Assembly (NCBI GenBank): GCA_964587915.1
Contig: CAZPMK010000003.1
Span: 1 to 64,000, forward strand
Length of the DNA stretch: 64,000 bases
Direction of reading: 5' to 3'
Source of the DNA: CAG-177 sp964587915
GTDB lineage: Bacteria; Bacillota; Clostridia; Oscillospirales; Acutalibacteraceae
Position 1 is the first letter of the stretch. The number at the start of each line of letters is the position of its first letter. Positions 1-8,107 of this stretch are shown piece after piece. The notes under the pieces are model-generated. The model had not been told where the DNA came from and made no database searches. It was given only the letters and a program-made list of their open reading frames with translations. Both the position numbers and the translations under genes were made by a program.

Positions 1-806
1 GCACCTGCAAGAAGCTGATTAAAGAATGAATTGGATGTAGCGGGTTTTTCTTCGGAAACAAGATCTTCGAAGGTTGAAGCGTCTGCGTTGTAATAGACGG
101 CACTTATCCAAGAGTAATTTTCTCCTTCATCATTAAGAATTACCGTCCAATCGTATCCTGTTACCACCCAGCAATGCTTTTCGCCCCATTCGGTTTGATG
201 CCAAACAATAACATCATTCCACTGCTCTTCCGTGCCGCAGAAATAAATTTCGGCATCATCCGCAAGATCAAATGCACGGTCATTTATTACTTTCATATTA
301 CTTCCTATGATGATTCTTTTAAGGCTGGTGTCTCCGGCGAAGCAATCGTATCCAATTTCCGTAACTGTATCCGGAATTGTAACGCTTAAGGTTTTGTCGG
401 TTCCGATATATCTGAGCATTGTTACCGTTTTGCCGTCAAGAGTTGCGGGGATTTTTATGTTCAGGTTTTCTGTTCCACCGCCTTGCACACACAACGTACC
501 GTCTTCAAGTATACGGTATTTGAAATCCGGATTTTCCTTTGAAACAATCCAATTCAATTTTTCGCCCGGCCAGTATTCCCACACGGTTCCGTCGGGAGCA
601 ATATATTGACGGTCTTCTCCGTAATCCCAAAGAGGTTCTTCTTGTTCGAGATGTTTAAGATATCTTTCACAGGAATAAGCATCCTGTTCTGCCTGACTTC
701 CTATAGGCACACCGCTACCCGGTGCTGCAAATGCAATAACACCTACAGAAACCAACATCATTGCAGCAAGTACCATTGATATTATTTTCTTTATTGTATT
801 CTTCAT
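1..806 (-). CDS. secreted leucine-rich-repeat (LRR_5/BspA-like) surface protein, 3' end outside window
   Basis: Only the first 268 residues are visible; the reading frame stays open to base 1. Residues 1-27 form a signal peptide (lysines, a hydrophobic stretch, an AFA-A cleavage site), so the product is exported. Residues about 112-200 carry repeats of the type IPDTVTEIGYDCF and LKRIIIGSN, with the I-P-x-x-V-x-x-I-G-x-x-x-F pattern of LRR_5/BspA-like proteins of gut Firmicutes. These usually act as surface adhesins, often with C-terminal domains that cannot be seen here. The ATG at 806 follows GAAAGGAAATTACT. Family is fairly sure; ligand unknown. Confidence 0.75.
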   Translation of the reverse strand, partial: MKNTIKKIISMVLAAMMLVSVGVIAFAAPGSGVPIGSQAEQDAYSCERYLKHLEQEEPLWDYGEDRQYIAPDGTVWEYWPGEKLNWIVSKENPDFKYRILEDGTLCVQGGGTENLNIKIPATLDGKTVTMLRYIGTDKTLSVTIPDTVTEIGYDCFAGDTSLKRIIIGSNMKVINDRAFDLADDAEIYFCGTEEQWNDVIVWHQTEWGEKHCWVVTGYDWTVILNDEGENYSWISAVYYNADASTFEDLVSEEKPATSNSFFNQLLAG

Positions 807-1042
807 AGTAATTTCCTTTCATTATGTTTTTAATTAGAATTTTCATTTGTTTGTTTTTGTTTAGCCTTGCCTAAGTGCCGTTCACCGTTATCATCCTTTC
901 GAATTTTAGGTTCATACTGTTTTGTTTTGTCGTTGAAAGTATGTAAGATTTATTCGGGGCAAATCTTTTCCACACAGAAAAAGCATCTTTTTTTGCTCTC
1001 CATATACTAAGACGACTCAAAAACAAAAAGGTTTCAAGGTTT
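807..1042. other. AT-rich intergenic stretch, probable long 5' leader of the LRR gene
   Basis: No convincing ORF or named RNA is visible. Read on the minus strand it is the untranslated region before the LRR gene. I find no clear TTGACA/TATAAT pair close to the start codon, so the promoter may lie far upstream and leave a leader of around 200 nt. Confidence 0.3.
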
Positions 1043-1258
1043 TTGAAAAAGTTGATAATTTTATATATCGTAAACAGATACTTCCCAACATTTCAAATTG
1101 ACTTCAAACAACGGCGAACCGTCAGCACCCCGTTGGAATTGTCGGCAGAGGAACAGCGGTATGTTTTTAATGCTTTGCTCGCCTTCCGCAACAAATTGAT
1201 TGCACAGGGCAGATATACGGATGCCGTTGACGAGGTCATGATAAAGTTTGCAAAATGA
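1043..1258 (+). CDS. small hypothetical protein, possibly a mobile-element remnant
   Basis: The ORF encodes 71 residues. The C-terminal 40 look like a genuine folded peptide (LSAEEQRYVFNALLAFRN, then a GRYTDAVDEV segment). The first 25 residues are AT-rich and unlike protein, so the true start is uncertain and the gene may be a 5'-truncated remnant. I recall similar small acidic/helical proteins on mobile elements of Clostridia but cannot name a family. A stem-loop with a T-rich tail follows 6 nt after the stop, which supports real transcription to this point. Confidence 0.45.
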   Translation: MKKLIILYIVNRYFPTFQIDFKQRRTVSTPLELSAEEQRYVFNALLAFRNKLIAQGRYTDAVDEVMIKFAK

Positions 1259-1264
1259 GCATAC

Positions 1265-1300
1265 GGCGGCAGGGAAAAATTCTTGCCGCCTTTATTTTCC
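1265..1300 (+). terminator. rho-independent terminator after the 71-residue ORF
   Basis: GGCGGCA (1265-1271) pairs with TGCCGCC (1284-1290) across a 12-nt loop and is followed by TTTATTTTCC. The stem is perfect but only 7 bp. Confidence 0.6.
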
Positions 1301-1341
1301 GTTAGACAGCACATATTCAAATTCTCGCTGTTTCTGAACAA

Positions 1342-1511
1342 GTCCGTTAAAAACGGACAATAGAAAAAATAACCCTCCTATGGTAAAATGAATTATCATA
1401 GGAGGAATTTTTATGCCCGGAAGTTATAGAAACATACAACAATATGAAGAAGAGATATTAAGAATGCGAGAAACAGGAATGACTCGACAAGAAATGCAAC
1501 TTCAAAGATGA
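1342..1511 (+). pseudogene. 5' remnant of an IS3-family-like transposase gene (orfA)
   Basis: A start at 1413 encodes 32 residues (begins MPGSYRNIQQYEEEILRMRE) and then stops at 1509. This matches the start of helix-turn-helix OrfA proteins of IS3/IS150-like elements common in Clostridia, which normally run on for roughly 100 residues. The rest of OrfA and all of OrfB are missing, so the element is dead. Just upstream sit GTCCGTT/AACGGAC arms (1342-1358) and a second perfect hairpin over the ribosome site. The family assignment is from motif memory; the loss of the remainder is directly visible. Confidence 0.6.
1374..1405 (+). promoter_or_regulatory. hairpin sequestering the transposase ribosome-binding site
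   Basis: CCTCCTATG (1374-1382) is perfectly complementary to CATAGGAGG (1397-1405) with a 14-nt loop. The right arm is the Shine-Dalgarno sequence of the transposase remnant at 1413. A structure of this kind suppresses translation from read-through transcripts in several IS families. Confidence 0.6.
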
Positions 1512-1580
1512 AAAAAGGGTAAGCAATTATCAAAAATTGTGAGAACAAAAAGGACTTCTTCTATTCACGCATTGCAGAAT

Positions 1581-1621
1581 AAAAAACGCACCGCCGCACT
1601 TCGTAATGAAATGCAGCGGTG
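1581..1621 (-). terminator. rho-independent terminator of the YhaM-to-esterase operon
   Basis: Read on the minus strand, CACCGCTGCA and TGCGGCGGTG (plus-strand 1589-1598 and 1612-1621) form a 10-bp stem with one mismatch, followed by C-G-TTTTTT. It starts 9 nt after the esterase stop. Confidence 0.8.
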
Positions 1622-1629
1622 TTAAATTT

Positions 1630-2367
1630 TTATCGTCCGAACCGTTTGTTCAGCCAGCTTATGCACATATCGAACCAAACGCAGGTGTGGGAATTGTATT
1701 CCGCCGCCGATTTGTCGCCGTATACAAGGCTGTTGCCGAGAGAAAAGCCATGATATCCCTTTTCAAAAATGTGCATTTCAAAGGGCACTCCCGCTTTTTC
1801 AAGAGCACAGGCATATGCAAGAGAATTTGCTATCGGAACGGTGGTATCCTCCCGTGATGCGAATATAAAGGTTGGTGGTGTATCCGCCGTAACCGCCTCA
1901 TCGAGTGACGGGACAGGCTCGGCAAGAATATCGCTTATCGAGGAAAGTATGCACGGATAACCGAGCACGCACGCCGCCGGCTTTATTCTGCCGATTGTGC
2001 CGAGAGCCGCACAAAGATGTCCGCCCGCCGAAAAGCCGATTGCCGCAATATGGTCACGCTCTATCCCCCATTCATCGGAATTTTCCGCTATGAGTTCAAG
2101 TGCTTCTTCGGCATCGTTCAACGGAGTCGGGAATTTTGCCGCTCCCTTTCCGACGGAATAACGCAGAACAAACGCCGCATAGCCCTTTGCAAGGAAGGCA
2201 AGAGCAACAGGCTCCGCCTCCCTGTCTGAGCACATTTTGTATGCACCGCCCGGTATGACAAGCATTGCGGGGCGTTTTTTGTAATTCGGAATTTCGTCGG
2301 ATGCCGCAGGCAGATACGCCGTCAGGGTCACTCCCGAATTTGTAAGCTCTTTTACAAAGGTCTTCAT
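1630..2367 (-). CDS. alpha/beta-hydrolase, carbohydrate-esterase-like
   Basis: A 245-residue cytoplasmic hydrolase without signal peptide. The oxyanion-hole motif PGGAY is at 39-43, the nucleophile elbow GFSAGG places Ser113, and Asp174 (SREDTTVP) and His206 (GYHGFS) complete a catalytic triad. The arrangement resembles the acetyl-esterase/BD-FAE group that deacetylates plant or glycan oligosaccharides. It is the last gene of a minus-strand operon, one nucleotide after the stop of a GH38 alpha-mannosidase, which suggests it removes acyl groups from mannosides entering the cell. Fold and triad are clear; the substrate is inferred from context. Confidence 0.8.
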   Translation of the reverse strand: MKTFVKELTNSGVTLTAYLPAASDEIPNYKKRPAMLVIPGGAYKMCSDREAEPVALAFLAKGYAAFVLRYSVGKGAAKFPTPLNDAEEALELIAENSDEWGIERDHIAAIGFSAGGHLCAALGTIGRIKPAACVLGYPCILSSISDILAEPVPSLDEAVTADTPPTFIFASREDTTVPIANSLAYACALEKAGVPFEMHIFEKGYHGFSLGNSLVYGDKSAAEYNSHTCVWFDMCISWLNKRFGR

Positions 2368-2368
2368 A

Positions 2369-5300
2369 TCAGTATGTAACCTTGAGGGTCTTTATCTCAA
2401 AGGGACCGAATGCAAGCTCGTTTTCGGTAAGCTCACTCTGTACTTCTTCGAGCATATTGGTTATTTCTATCTTGCGGGCACCGTCAAAGAATTTAACGGG
2501 GCAGGCGGTGTATGTTCCCTCAGCCTCATACATTCTTACGATGAACGCCTTTTCGCTGTCCTCGCAGGGCTTGATAACCTCTACTATGATATTATCCGCC
2601 TCGGGAAGAACAAGGGGCTTCGTCTCAAATTTGCCCTTGCTGACAATTACGGGGATATTAAGCTCATATGCGGGCTTGACAACCTCGTTTGCACCGAAAG
2701 AGCCGATATGAGGCAGGAACGAATAAACCGTTCTGTGCATACCGTGATCACCGTAATAATCGGGTCTTGTGCCGCCCTTGTGGAGCGAAAGACGCATTTT
2801 GCCGCCCTCAACGCTGATGGCATACTTGCTGTCATTGAGCACCGCAGCACCGCCGCGTGTCTCGGAAAGGTCGGTAAACTTATGATTGAGCACTTCAAAC
2901 TTTGCTTTTTCAACGGCGTTGTTGCGTGTTGTAGGTCTGAGTGCATTACCGTATTGGATTTCAAAGCGTGCAAAATCACTTTGAAGAGAAGTGTCAAATG
3001 CCGCCTTCATGAAGCGGTGGTCATCCTGCCAATCCATGAGAGTATCAAATCTTATCTCTGCCGTATCCGCAAAATAGAAAGCATCCTGAGTTACGGTTGA
3101 TTTCTTTGTCACGGCATACTTGCTTCTTATTACGACTGCCGCCGCACCGACTGAAACGACTTCACGGCTGAGAAGCTCGGAATTATCCGCAAACTTGCAT
3201 TCAAGATCGGCGTCAATATCCCAGTTATCCCATGCGGTGGGAACATCCTCGGCAACAAGGAGCGTATTGAACGCATATCCGTCGCCTTTAAGCTGACGCT
3301 TCATTCTCTTGTCATAGAAAGATGAAATATATCCCTTACCGTCAAATTCGATTTCTGCAAAGGGAGTTGAAACGCCCTTATCGGTCAAATTGACGCTCGA
3401 TGCTTTATCCGCCTCGCCCTTGACAAGGTTGAATGAAATACTCGAAAAAGCAGGAACGGTAACGCCGCTGATTATGAGCATGCTTCTGCCGTCAAGGTCG
3501 GTATAATGCTGCTGCTTGCACTCGATATCGGCGATATAGCCCTCGGGGCACTCAACAAAAATAGCATCGTTTCTGTCAAAGGAAAGGGTGTTCGTTACGC
3601 TTATGCAATCGCCCTCGCCGTTTACAGCCTCGCCTATAAGCGTTTTTGCGGTTGCGATAAGCTCGTCCGTCTCTTTGAGGGACTGCTCATGAGCGGAATG
3701 AATGCATGTGCCGGGAAGAATATCGTGGAATTGGTTTATAAGGAGCTTTTCGTAAAGAGGATGCGTTTTCTCGTCCGTTGCCGCAACGCCGTCCTTTACC
3801 GCCTTATCAACCGTGAGAAGCTCAAGGTCTCTGAGTGTAAGCTCCGCCTTACGGTTATTGCGTTTGATTCGGTGCTGATTGGTAAGGGTTCCTCTGTGGA
3901 TTTCAAGATAAAGCTCGCCAACATAAGTAGAGGGATTCTTTGCACTCTTCTCAAGCTCGGTCATAAAGTCGCCGACGGTCGTATAATAAGTCTTACAGCA
4001 ACCGTTGAGGTCGGCAACACGCCTTGCCATTTCTATCATTTCAAACTGCGGTCCTCCGCCGCCGTCACCGTAGCCGTAGGAAATAAGGCGTTTATTGGTA
4101 ACGGATCTCTCTCTGAGATTGTTCATCGGTTCGCGCTTTCCGAATACGGTTTTGCTCAAATCCGCAGGAGCGGGCCAGCAATGGGTCTTGTTGAAATGAG
4201 TGAACACCTTTGTTCCGTCAATACCCTGCCAATAAAATGTATCATACGGGAAAGCGTTGGTGTCGTTCCAGTCAATCTTGGTGGTGCAGAAATAATCAAC
4301 GGCACAGCCCTTCATAATCTGCGGAATTGCGGCACTGTAGCCAAAGGTATCGGGAAGCCAGAAGGTATTTGAGGTGAATCCGAAATACTTTCTCGTAAAA
4401 CGCTGACCCCAAAGGAACTGACGAACCATGGACTCACCTGAGGTTATGTTACAGTCGCATTCAACCCAAACGCCGCCGTTCGGCTCATATCTGCCCTCGG
4501 CAACCTTTTCCTGAATACGTTTGAACAGCTCGGGATAATTCTTGCGTATCATATCCGAATGGCAGGAGGAGCTTTGGACGAATTTGTATTCGGGATATTG
4601 CTCCATGAGAGAAATCTGATTTGAGTAGGTTCTCGCACACTTTTTCTCCGTCTCGGGAACGGGCCACAGCCATGCGGTATCCATGTGGGAATGACCGAGA
4701 ATGCCCGCTGAGGGAGCCTCGGGGCCGTTTTTAACTGCAAGAGCCTCTTTTATAAAGGGCTTTGCACTTCTCAATGCCTCTCTGAAGGTCTCGTCATCGG
4801 TATCCTCGTATGAATAATAAACTCTCTTGTGAACCTCGTAAAGAGTGTTTACAAGCTCGCCGCGTCTGAATGAATCCTCGGAAAGCACGGACACAAGCTC
4901 GTTGAGAGTTTTGAGATCAAAATAAAATTCCTGAATCTCATAATCCTTGACGCAGATATCAATACCGTCAAAAATATAATCGTAATCGAGCAAGGGGTTG
5001 TTGTCAAAGGGATCGGTTCCCTTGTAAGGATGTCCTGCATAGACCTCAAGAGCTATATCAATTGTTTCGCCCGCCTTTGCCGACGATTTAAGCAGGTCGC
5101 AGTAATGGTTTCCGTGACCGGTGAAAACTATCTTCGTTGCAAAGGTGCCGAACGGTACACCGTCCACCCAAAGCATGGTTTCATAGCCCTGAGTATGAGG
5201 CTTGATGAATAAATCCTTGCCGTCAAGCTCCTCGGGAACGGTAAGACTCGTTTTGAACCAGCAATACGCGCTGTCGCCGCCCCAATGTGTTCCCTTTTCT

Positions 5301-5464
5301 ATGGGCGTGAACAATGAAGCATCGGGGATCTTGTGAAGTCTTTCGGTTGTTTGATAGGAGCTTGCATCTACCTCGGCAACCTTATTGAAAATCATAGGCT
5401 CGAGCATATCTTCAAAACGCTTGAGCTTACCGAGCATACGCTCAATTTGCTTATCTGTGAACAT
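2369..5464 (-). CDS. alpha-mannosidase, glycoside hydrolase family 38
   Basis: The 1031-residue length is normal for bacterial GH38 enzymes, which cleave alpha-mannosidic bonds with retention using a catalytic metal. Residues 1-250 are the family's N-terminal lead domain. GHSHMDTAW at 257-265 supplies metal ligands His260 and Asp262, and WLPDTFGYS supplies the nucleophile Asp372. The C-terminal half is the all-beta mannosidase domain. No signal peptide is present, so it probably acts on imported oligosaccharides or N-glycan fragments in the cytosol. The start at 5464 has GGAAAGTGAAAT before the ATG. It lies between a ferredoxin-like gene (3-nt gap) and an esterase (1-nt gap). Confidence 0.93.
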   Translation of the reverse strand: MFTDKQIERMLGKLKRFEDMLEPMIFNKVAEVDASSYQTTERLHKIPDASLFTPIEKGTHWGGDSAYCWFKTSLTVPEELDGKDLFIKPHTQGYETMLWVDGVPFGTFATKIVFTGHGNHYCDLLKSSAKAGETIDIALEVYAGHPYKGTDPFDNNPLLDYDYIFDGIDICVKDYEIQEFYFDLKTLNELVSVLSEDSFRRGELVNTLYEVHKRVYYSYEDTDDETFREALRSAKPFIKEALAVKNGPEAPSAGILGHSHMDTAWLWPVPETEKKCARTYSNQISLMEQYPEYKFVQSSSCHSDMIRKNYPELFKRIQEKVAEGRYEPNGGVWVECDCNITSGESMVRQFLWGQRFTRKYFGFTSNTFWLPDTFGYSAAIPQIMKGCAVDYFCTTKIDWNDTNAFPYDTFYWQGIDGTKVFTHFNKTHCWPAPADLSKTVFGKREPMNNLRERSVTNKRLISYGYGDGGGGPQFEMIEMARRVADLNGCCKTYYTTVGDFMTELEKSAKNPSTYVGELYLEIHRGTLTNQHRIKRNNRKAELTLRDLELLTVDKAVKDGVAATDEKTHPLYEKLLINQFHDILPGTCIHSAHEQSLKETDELIATAKTLIGEAVNGEGDCISVTNTLSFDRNDAIFVECPEGYIADIECKQQHYTDLDGRSMLIISGVTVPAFSSISFNLVKGEADKASSVNLTDKGVSTPFAEIEFDGKGYISSFYDKRMKRQLKGDGYAFNTLLVAEDVPTAWDNWDIDADLECKFADNSELLSREVVSVGAAAVVIRSKYAVTKKSTVTQDAFYFADTAEIRFDTLMDWQDDHRFMKAAFDTSLQSDFARFEIQYGNALRPTTRNNAVEKAKFEVLNHKFTDLSETRGGAAVLNDSKYAISVEGGKMRLSLHKGGTRPDYYGDHGMHRTVYSFLPHIGSFGANEVVKPAYELNIPVIVSKGKFETKPLVLPEADNIIVEVIKPCEDSEKAFIVRMYEAEGTYTACPVKFFDGARKIEITNMLEEVQSELTENELAFGPFEIKTLKVTY

Positions 5465-5467
5465 ATT

Positions 5468-6145
5468 TCACTTTCCTTTCGCATTAAGTTTATTTATCGG
5501 GCATACCTTTATGCAGATACCGCAAACCGCTCCTCTGCCGATATGCTTAAATTTTTCTTTCATGTAACGACTGCAAGCCTCGGGGTCAAAGATTTCTTCT
5601 CTTTCAACGCCGTCAAACCATTCTCCGCCCTTTATCGCATGAGCGGGGCAGGCTTTAACGCAGATGTCACAGCCGTTGCAGGCACTTTTTTCAATCGGAG
5701 GTACGCATTCAAAGGGGCAATCGGTAAAGAGGGTTCCGAGACGAACAAGACTGCCGTAATCCTTATGAATGAACAATGAGTTTTTGCCTATGGTTCCCAT
5801 TCCCGCAAGGCGTGCCGCTTTTTTGTGGGAATACCTGCCGTTGTAGCTCCAGCCGTCTTTGTTTATACTTTGCGATGCCGCAACGGTGATATAGCGGTAT
5901 CCTCGACGCTGTAAAAACAAGCCCGCTTGAAGAAGCATTGAATCTATGAAAGCGTTGACGCTTCTGTAATGATTGAAATATGTGTGCGTAGGCTCACCGT
6001 CAATCTCGCTCATTATCTCCTCGGAAAGTCTCACGGCTATGCTTATGCCGTAGGGCATGGGTGCCTCATCGTCGTAAAAAAATCCAACGTCGGAAACTCC
6101 CTTGTCGAGAAGAAAATTGCGTATTTCCTCTTGAATATTCATCAT
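5468..6145 (-). CDS. short QueG-like double [4Fe-4S] protein
   Basis: A 225-residue iron-sulfur protein. The central GMGTIGKNSLF segment followed by YGSLVRLGTL is typical of the epoxyqueuosine reductase (QueG) and reductive-dehalogenase-like group. Cluster 1 ligands are Cys156/159/162/166; the second set is Cys208/211/215, probably with Cys191. True QueG proteins are nearer 300-380 residues and carry extra N- and C-terminal parts, so this is a shortened relative and queuosine synthesis is not proven. Start overlaps the prmA stop (ATGA). A tgt gene is present 54 kb away. Confidence 0.6.
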   Translation of the reverse strand: MMNIQEEIRNFLLDKGVSDVGFFYDDEAPMPYGISIAVRLSEEIMSEIDGEPTHTYFNHYRSVNAFIDSMLLQAGLFLQRRGYRYITVAASQSINKDGWSYNGRYSHKKAARLAGMGTIGKNSLFIHKDYGSLVRLGTLFTDCPFECVPPIEKSACNGCDICVKACPAHAIKGGEWFDGVEREEIFDPEACSRYMKEKFKHIGRGAVCGICIKVCPINKLNAKGK

Positions 6146-7065
6146 TTCACCTTTGCCTCAAAGCAAAGCCAGCCGCCGCTTTCGTGACGCTCGATAACCT
6201 CGATGCCGTTATCTGCAAAGGCGTTCAAGACATCCTGCTCTCTCGGCTCGATTATGCCTGAGGTAATGAACACTCCGCCGTCATTCAAGAATTTTTTGAC
6301 ATCCTTGCACAACAGGATTATTATATCCGCAACGATATTTGCAACGATTATATCGTATTTACCGCTTATGTTATCGGTCATGGAGCCTTTTACAACGGTG
6401 AATTTCGGCTCGGAAAAGCCGTTTGTAATTCCGTTTTCCTTTGCCGTTTTGACGGCAAGGGCATCAATGTCAACTCCGACGGCGTTGTCTGCTCCGAGAA
6501 GCAATCCTGCTATCGACAAAATTCCGCTGCCGCAGCCGACATCGAGAATTCTTTTGCCCTCTTGTGCATATTTTTCAAGGCTTTCAAGGCAAAGACGGGT
6601 TGTGTCGTGAGTACCCGAACCGAATGCAAGACCCGGTTCAAGATGAAGCACCGCCCTGTTTCCCGCATCGTATTCCTGCTCCCATATGGGACGAATGAGC
6701 AATCTTTCGCCAACGGGCATGGGCTTGAAATACTTTTTCCAATTATTTTCCCAATCGGCATTTTTGCAAACATTTTCGTCAATTTCGTGAGCAATTCCCT
6801 CGGCGGTAAATCTTTCAGAGAGAAAAGACACCGCTTCTGCGGGATTCTCCTCAGGTGAAATATAAATATGTACTATGCCCTTTGTTCTGTCCTTTGCAAG
6901 AAGCTCCTCGTCAATCAGGTCGATTCTTGCAATTTCCCACGCCTCCTGCTCGAGCGTGCGGTAATCCTCAATGTAGATTCCGTAAGGCACAACCATCTGT
7001 GCGATATCTCCCGCACGGTCAACCTCGTCGGCATCAACGGTAATTTTTATTTCTGTCCAGTCCAT
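6142..7065 (-). CDS. prmA: ribosomal protein L11 methyltransferase PrmA
   Basis: A 307-residue SAM-dependent enzyme that trimethylates ribosomal protein L11. The first ~110 residues are the substrate-recruiting domain. GLAFGSGTHDTT (145-156) and the SAM-binding loop DVGCGSG (175-181) are diagnostic, followed by an acidic VGVDID strand end and a VANIVADI catalytic loop. The longer frame begins at 7107, but a GGAG site 6 nt before the ATG at 7065 and the stop of the preceding gene at 7079 fix the start. It overlaps the next gene by 4 nt. Confidence 0.93.
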   Translation of the reverse strand: MDWTEIKITVDADEVDRAGDIAQMVVPYGIYIEDYRTLEQEAWEIARIDLIDEELLAKDRTKGIVHIYISPEENPAEAVSFLSERFTAEGIAHEIDENVCKNADWENNWKKYFKPMPVGERLLIRPIWEQEYDAGNRAVLHLEPGLAFGSGTHDTTRLCLESLEKYAQEGKRILDVGCGSGILSIAGLLLGADNAVGVDIDALAVKTAKENGITNGFSEPKFTVVKGSMTDNISGKYDIIVANIVADIIILLCKDVKKFLNDGGVFITSGIIEPREQDVLNAFADNGIEVIERHESGGWLCFEAKVK

Positions 7066-7078
7066 TTTTATCTCCGTA

Positions 7079-8107
7079 TCAATATTTATTGTGAACATCC
7101 TCGGCAAAGCAGAGCATATCCTTTACCTCGATAACCGTGCCGTCATCGAGTATGGCTTTACCGCTGAGTCTGCCGAAAACCTGATGCTGGTCAGTGATGA
7201 TGAATTTAACATCTATCTTGGCAGCTCTGTCGATAATCGGCTTAAATTCCATTTCAAACCTGCCGTCGCTTGAGGTAAAGGTCCACGGGTCGGTATACCC
7301 GCTTGCGGGAATGTTAAACGTTACGTCATCGAGCTTGTGACACTTGCCGTCGTAGAAAAGTATGTTTTCGCTCGCCGCCGTTGTATCACCGAAGCCGTAG
7401 CCGATATTGAAGCCGAATGTGTGACCGTCAATATCCGCATTTCCCGAGCCCCAATACCATGTGTTGTCGTATGTCCAGACTCCCCTGCCCCAATCGAGCG
7501 TACCGAAATCGGTTGCAGGGTCGAATATGTATTCCTTGCCGTCAAAGGTTGCCTTGCCGCTTGCACGCATACAATTTATCTTTTGATTGTAGTAAAAAGC
7601 GGTCTTTTTTTCTTTCCACGGCGTTGCAATTACCATGGTATCCATATCCGGCTGTTCAAGGGTTATGTCGCACGAAAAGGGCTTGCCGTCATGAAAATTT
7701 TTGAAATCGCACAGCAAACGGCGTTTTCCGTCGGAAACCCTGAATTCCATGTTGAGACGCTTATCGTGATATACCGTATCTCCTCTTTCGCTTGTGGAGG
7801 GGAGCTTGAATTTGCCCATTGGGAACGGATTGAGAATCGTCTCGGTATGCTCCCACGGAACGGAAAAATCAAGCAATGTTGCCGATTGAAGCCCGATATA
7901 GCCGTCATCGGAAACGGTGAGTGCAACTCCAAAATTATTTTTTTCGGAAATAACCAGATAGTAATCCCATTCTTTTATTCTGAACTTGGGAGCTTTAATT
8001 GCGTTTCGGTCATAGACCTGAAACAGCTTTTTTGACCAGCCCGGTTCCGTCAATGAGCCCTTGGAATTGAGCAGGGGCTGAACCTTAGTTACTTCGTGGT
8101 TTCTCAC
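7079..8107 (-). CDS. DUF2804 family protein
   Basis: A 342-residue protein I recognise as DUF2804 from its length and the conserved tryptophan/glycine-rich stretches (DWGRGVWTYDNTWYWGS near the middle, then FGFNIGYGFGD). The function is unknown; the composition suggests a beta-rich barrel related to lipocalin-like folds, with no signal peptide or membrane segment. It starts with GTG in a 4-nt GTGA overlap with the upstream exonuclease gene and is followed 13 nt later by prmA, so it is certainly co-transcribed with both. No metal or catalytic motif is obvious. Confidence 0.75.
   Translation of the reverse strand: MRNHEVTKVQPLLNSKGSLTEPGWSKKLFQVYDRNAIKAPKFRIKEWDYYLVISEKNNFGVALTVSDDGYIGLQSATLLDFSVPWEHTETILNPFPMGKFKLPSTSERGDTVYHDKRLNMEFRVSDGKRRLLCDFKNFHDGKPFSCDITLEQPDMDTMVIATPWKEKKTAFYYNQKINCMRASGKATFDGKEYIFDPATDFGTLDWGRGVWTYDNTWYWGSGNADIDGHTFGFNIGYGFGDTTAASENILFYDGKCHKLDDVTFNIPASGYTDPWTFTSSDGRFEMEFKPIIDRAAKIDVKFIITDQHQVFGRLSGKAILDDGTVIEVKDMLCFAEDVHNKY

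Noticed and set aside
1905..2229. overlapping 62- and 70-codon plus-strand frames
   Set aside because: Antisense to the esterase gene over its catalytic triad; no start signals.
3506..4372. 288-codon open frame on the plus strand
   Set aside because: It lies wholly antisense to the GH38 mannosidase, has no ribosome site and no family motif. It is a codon-bias shadow.
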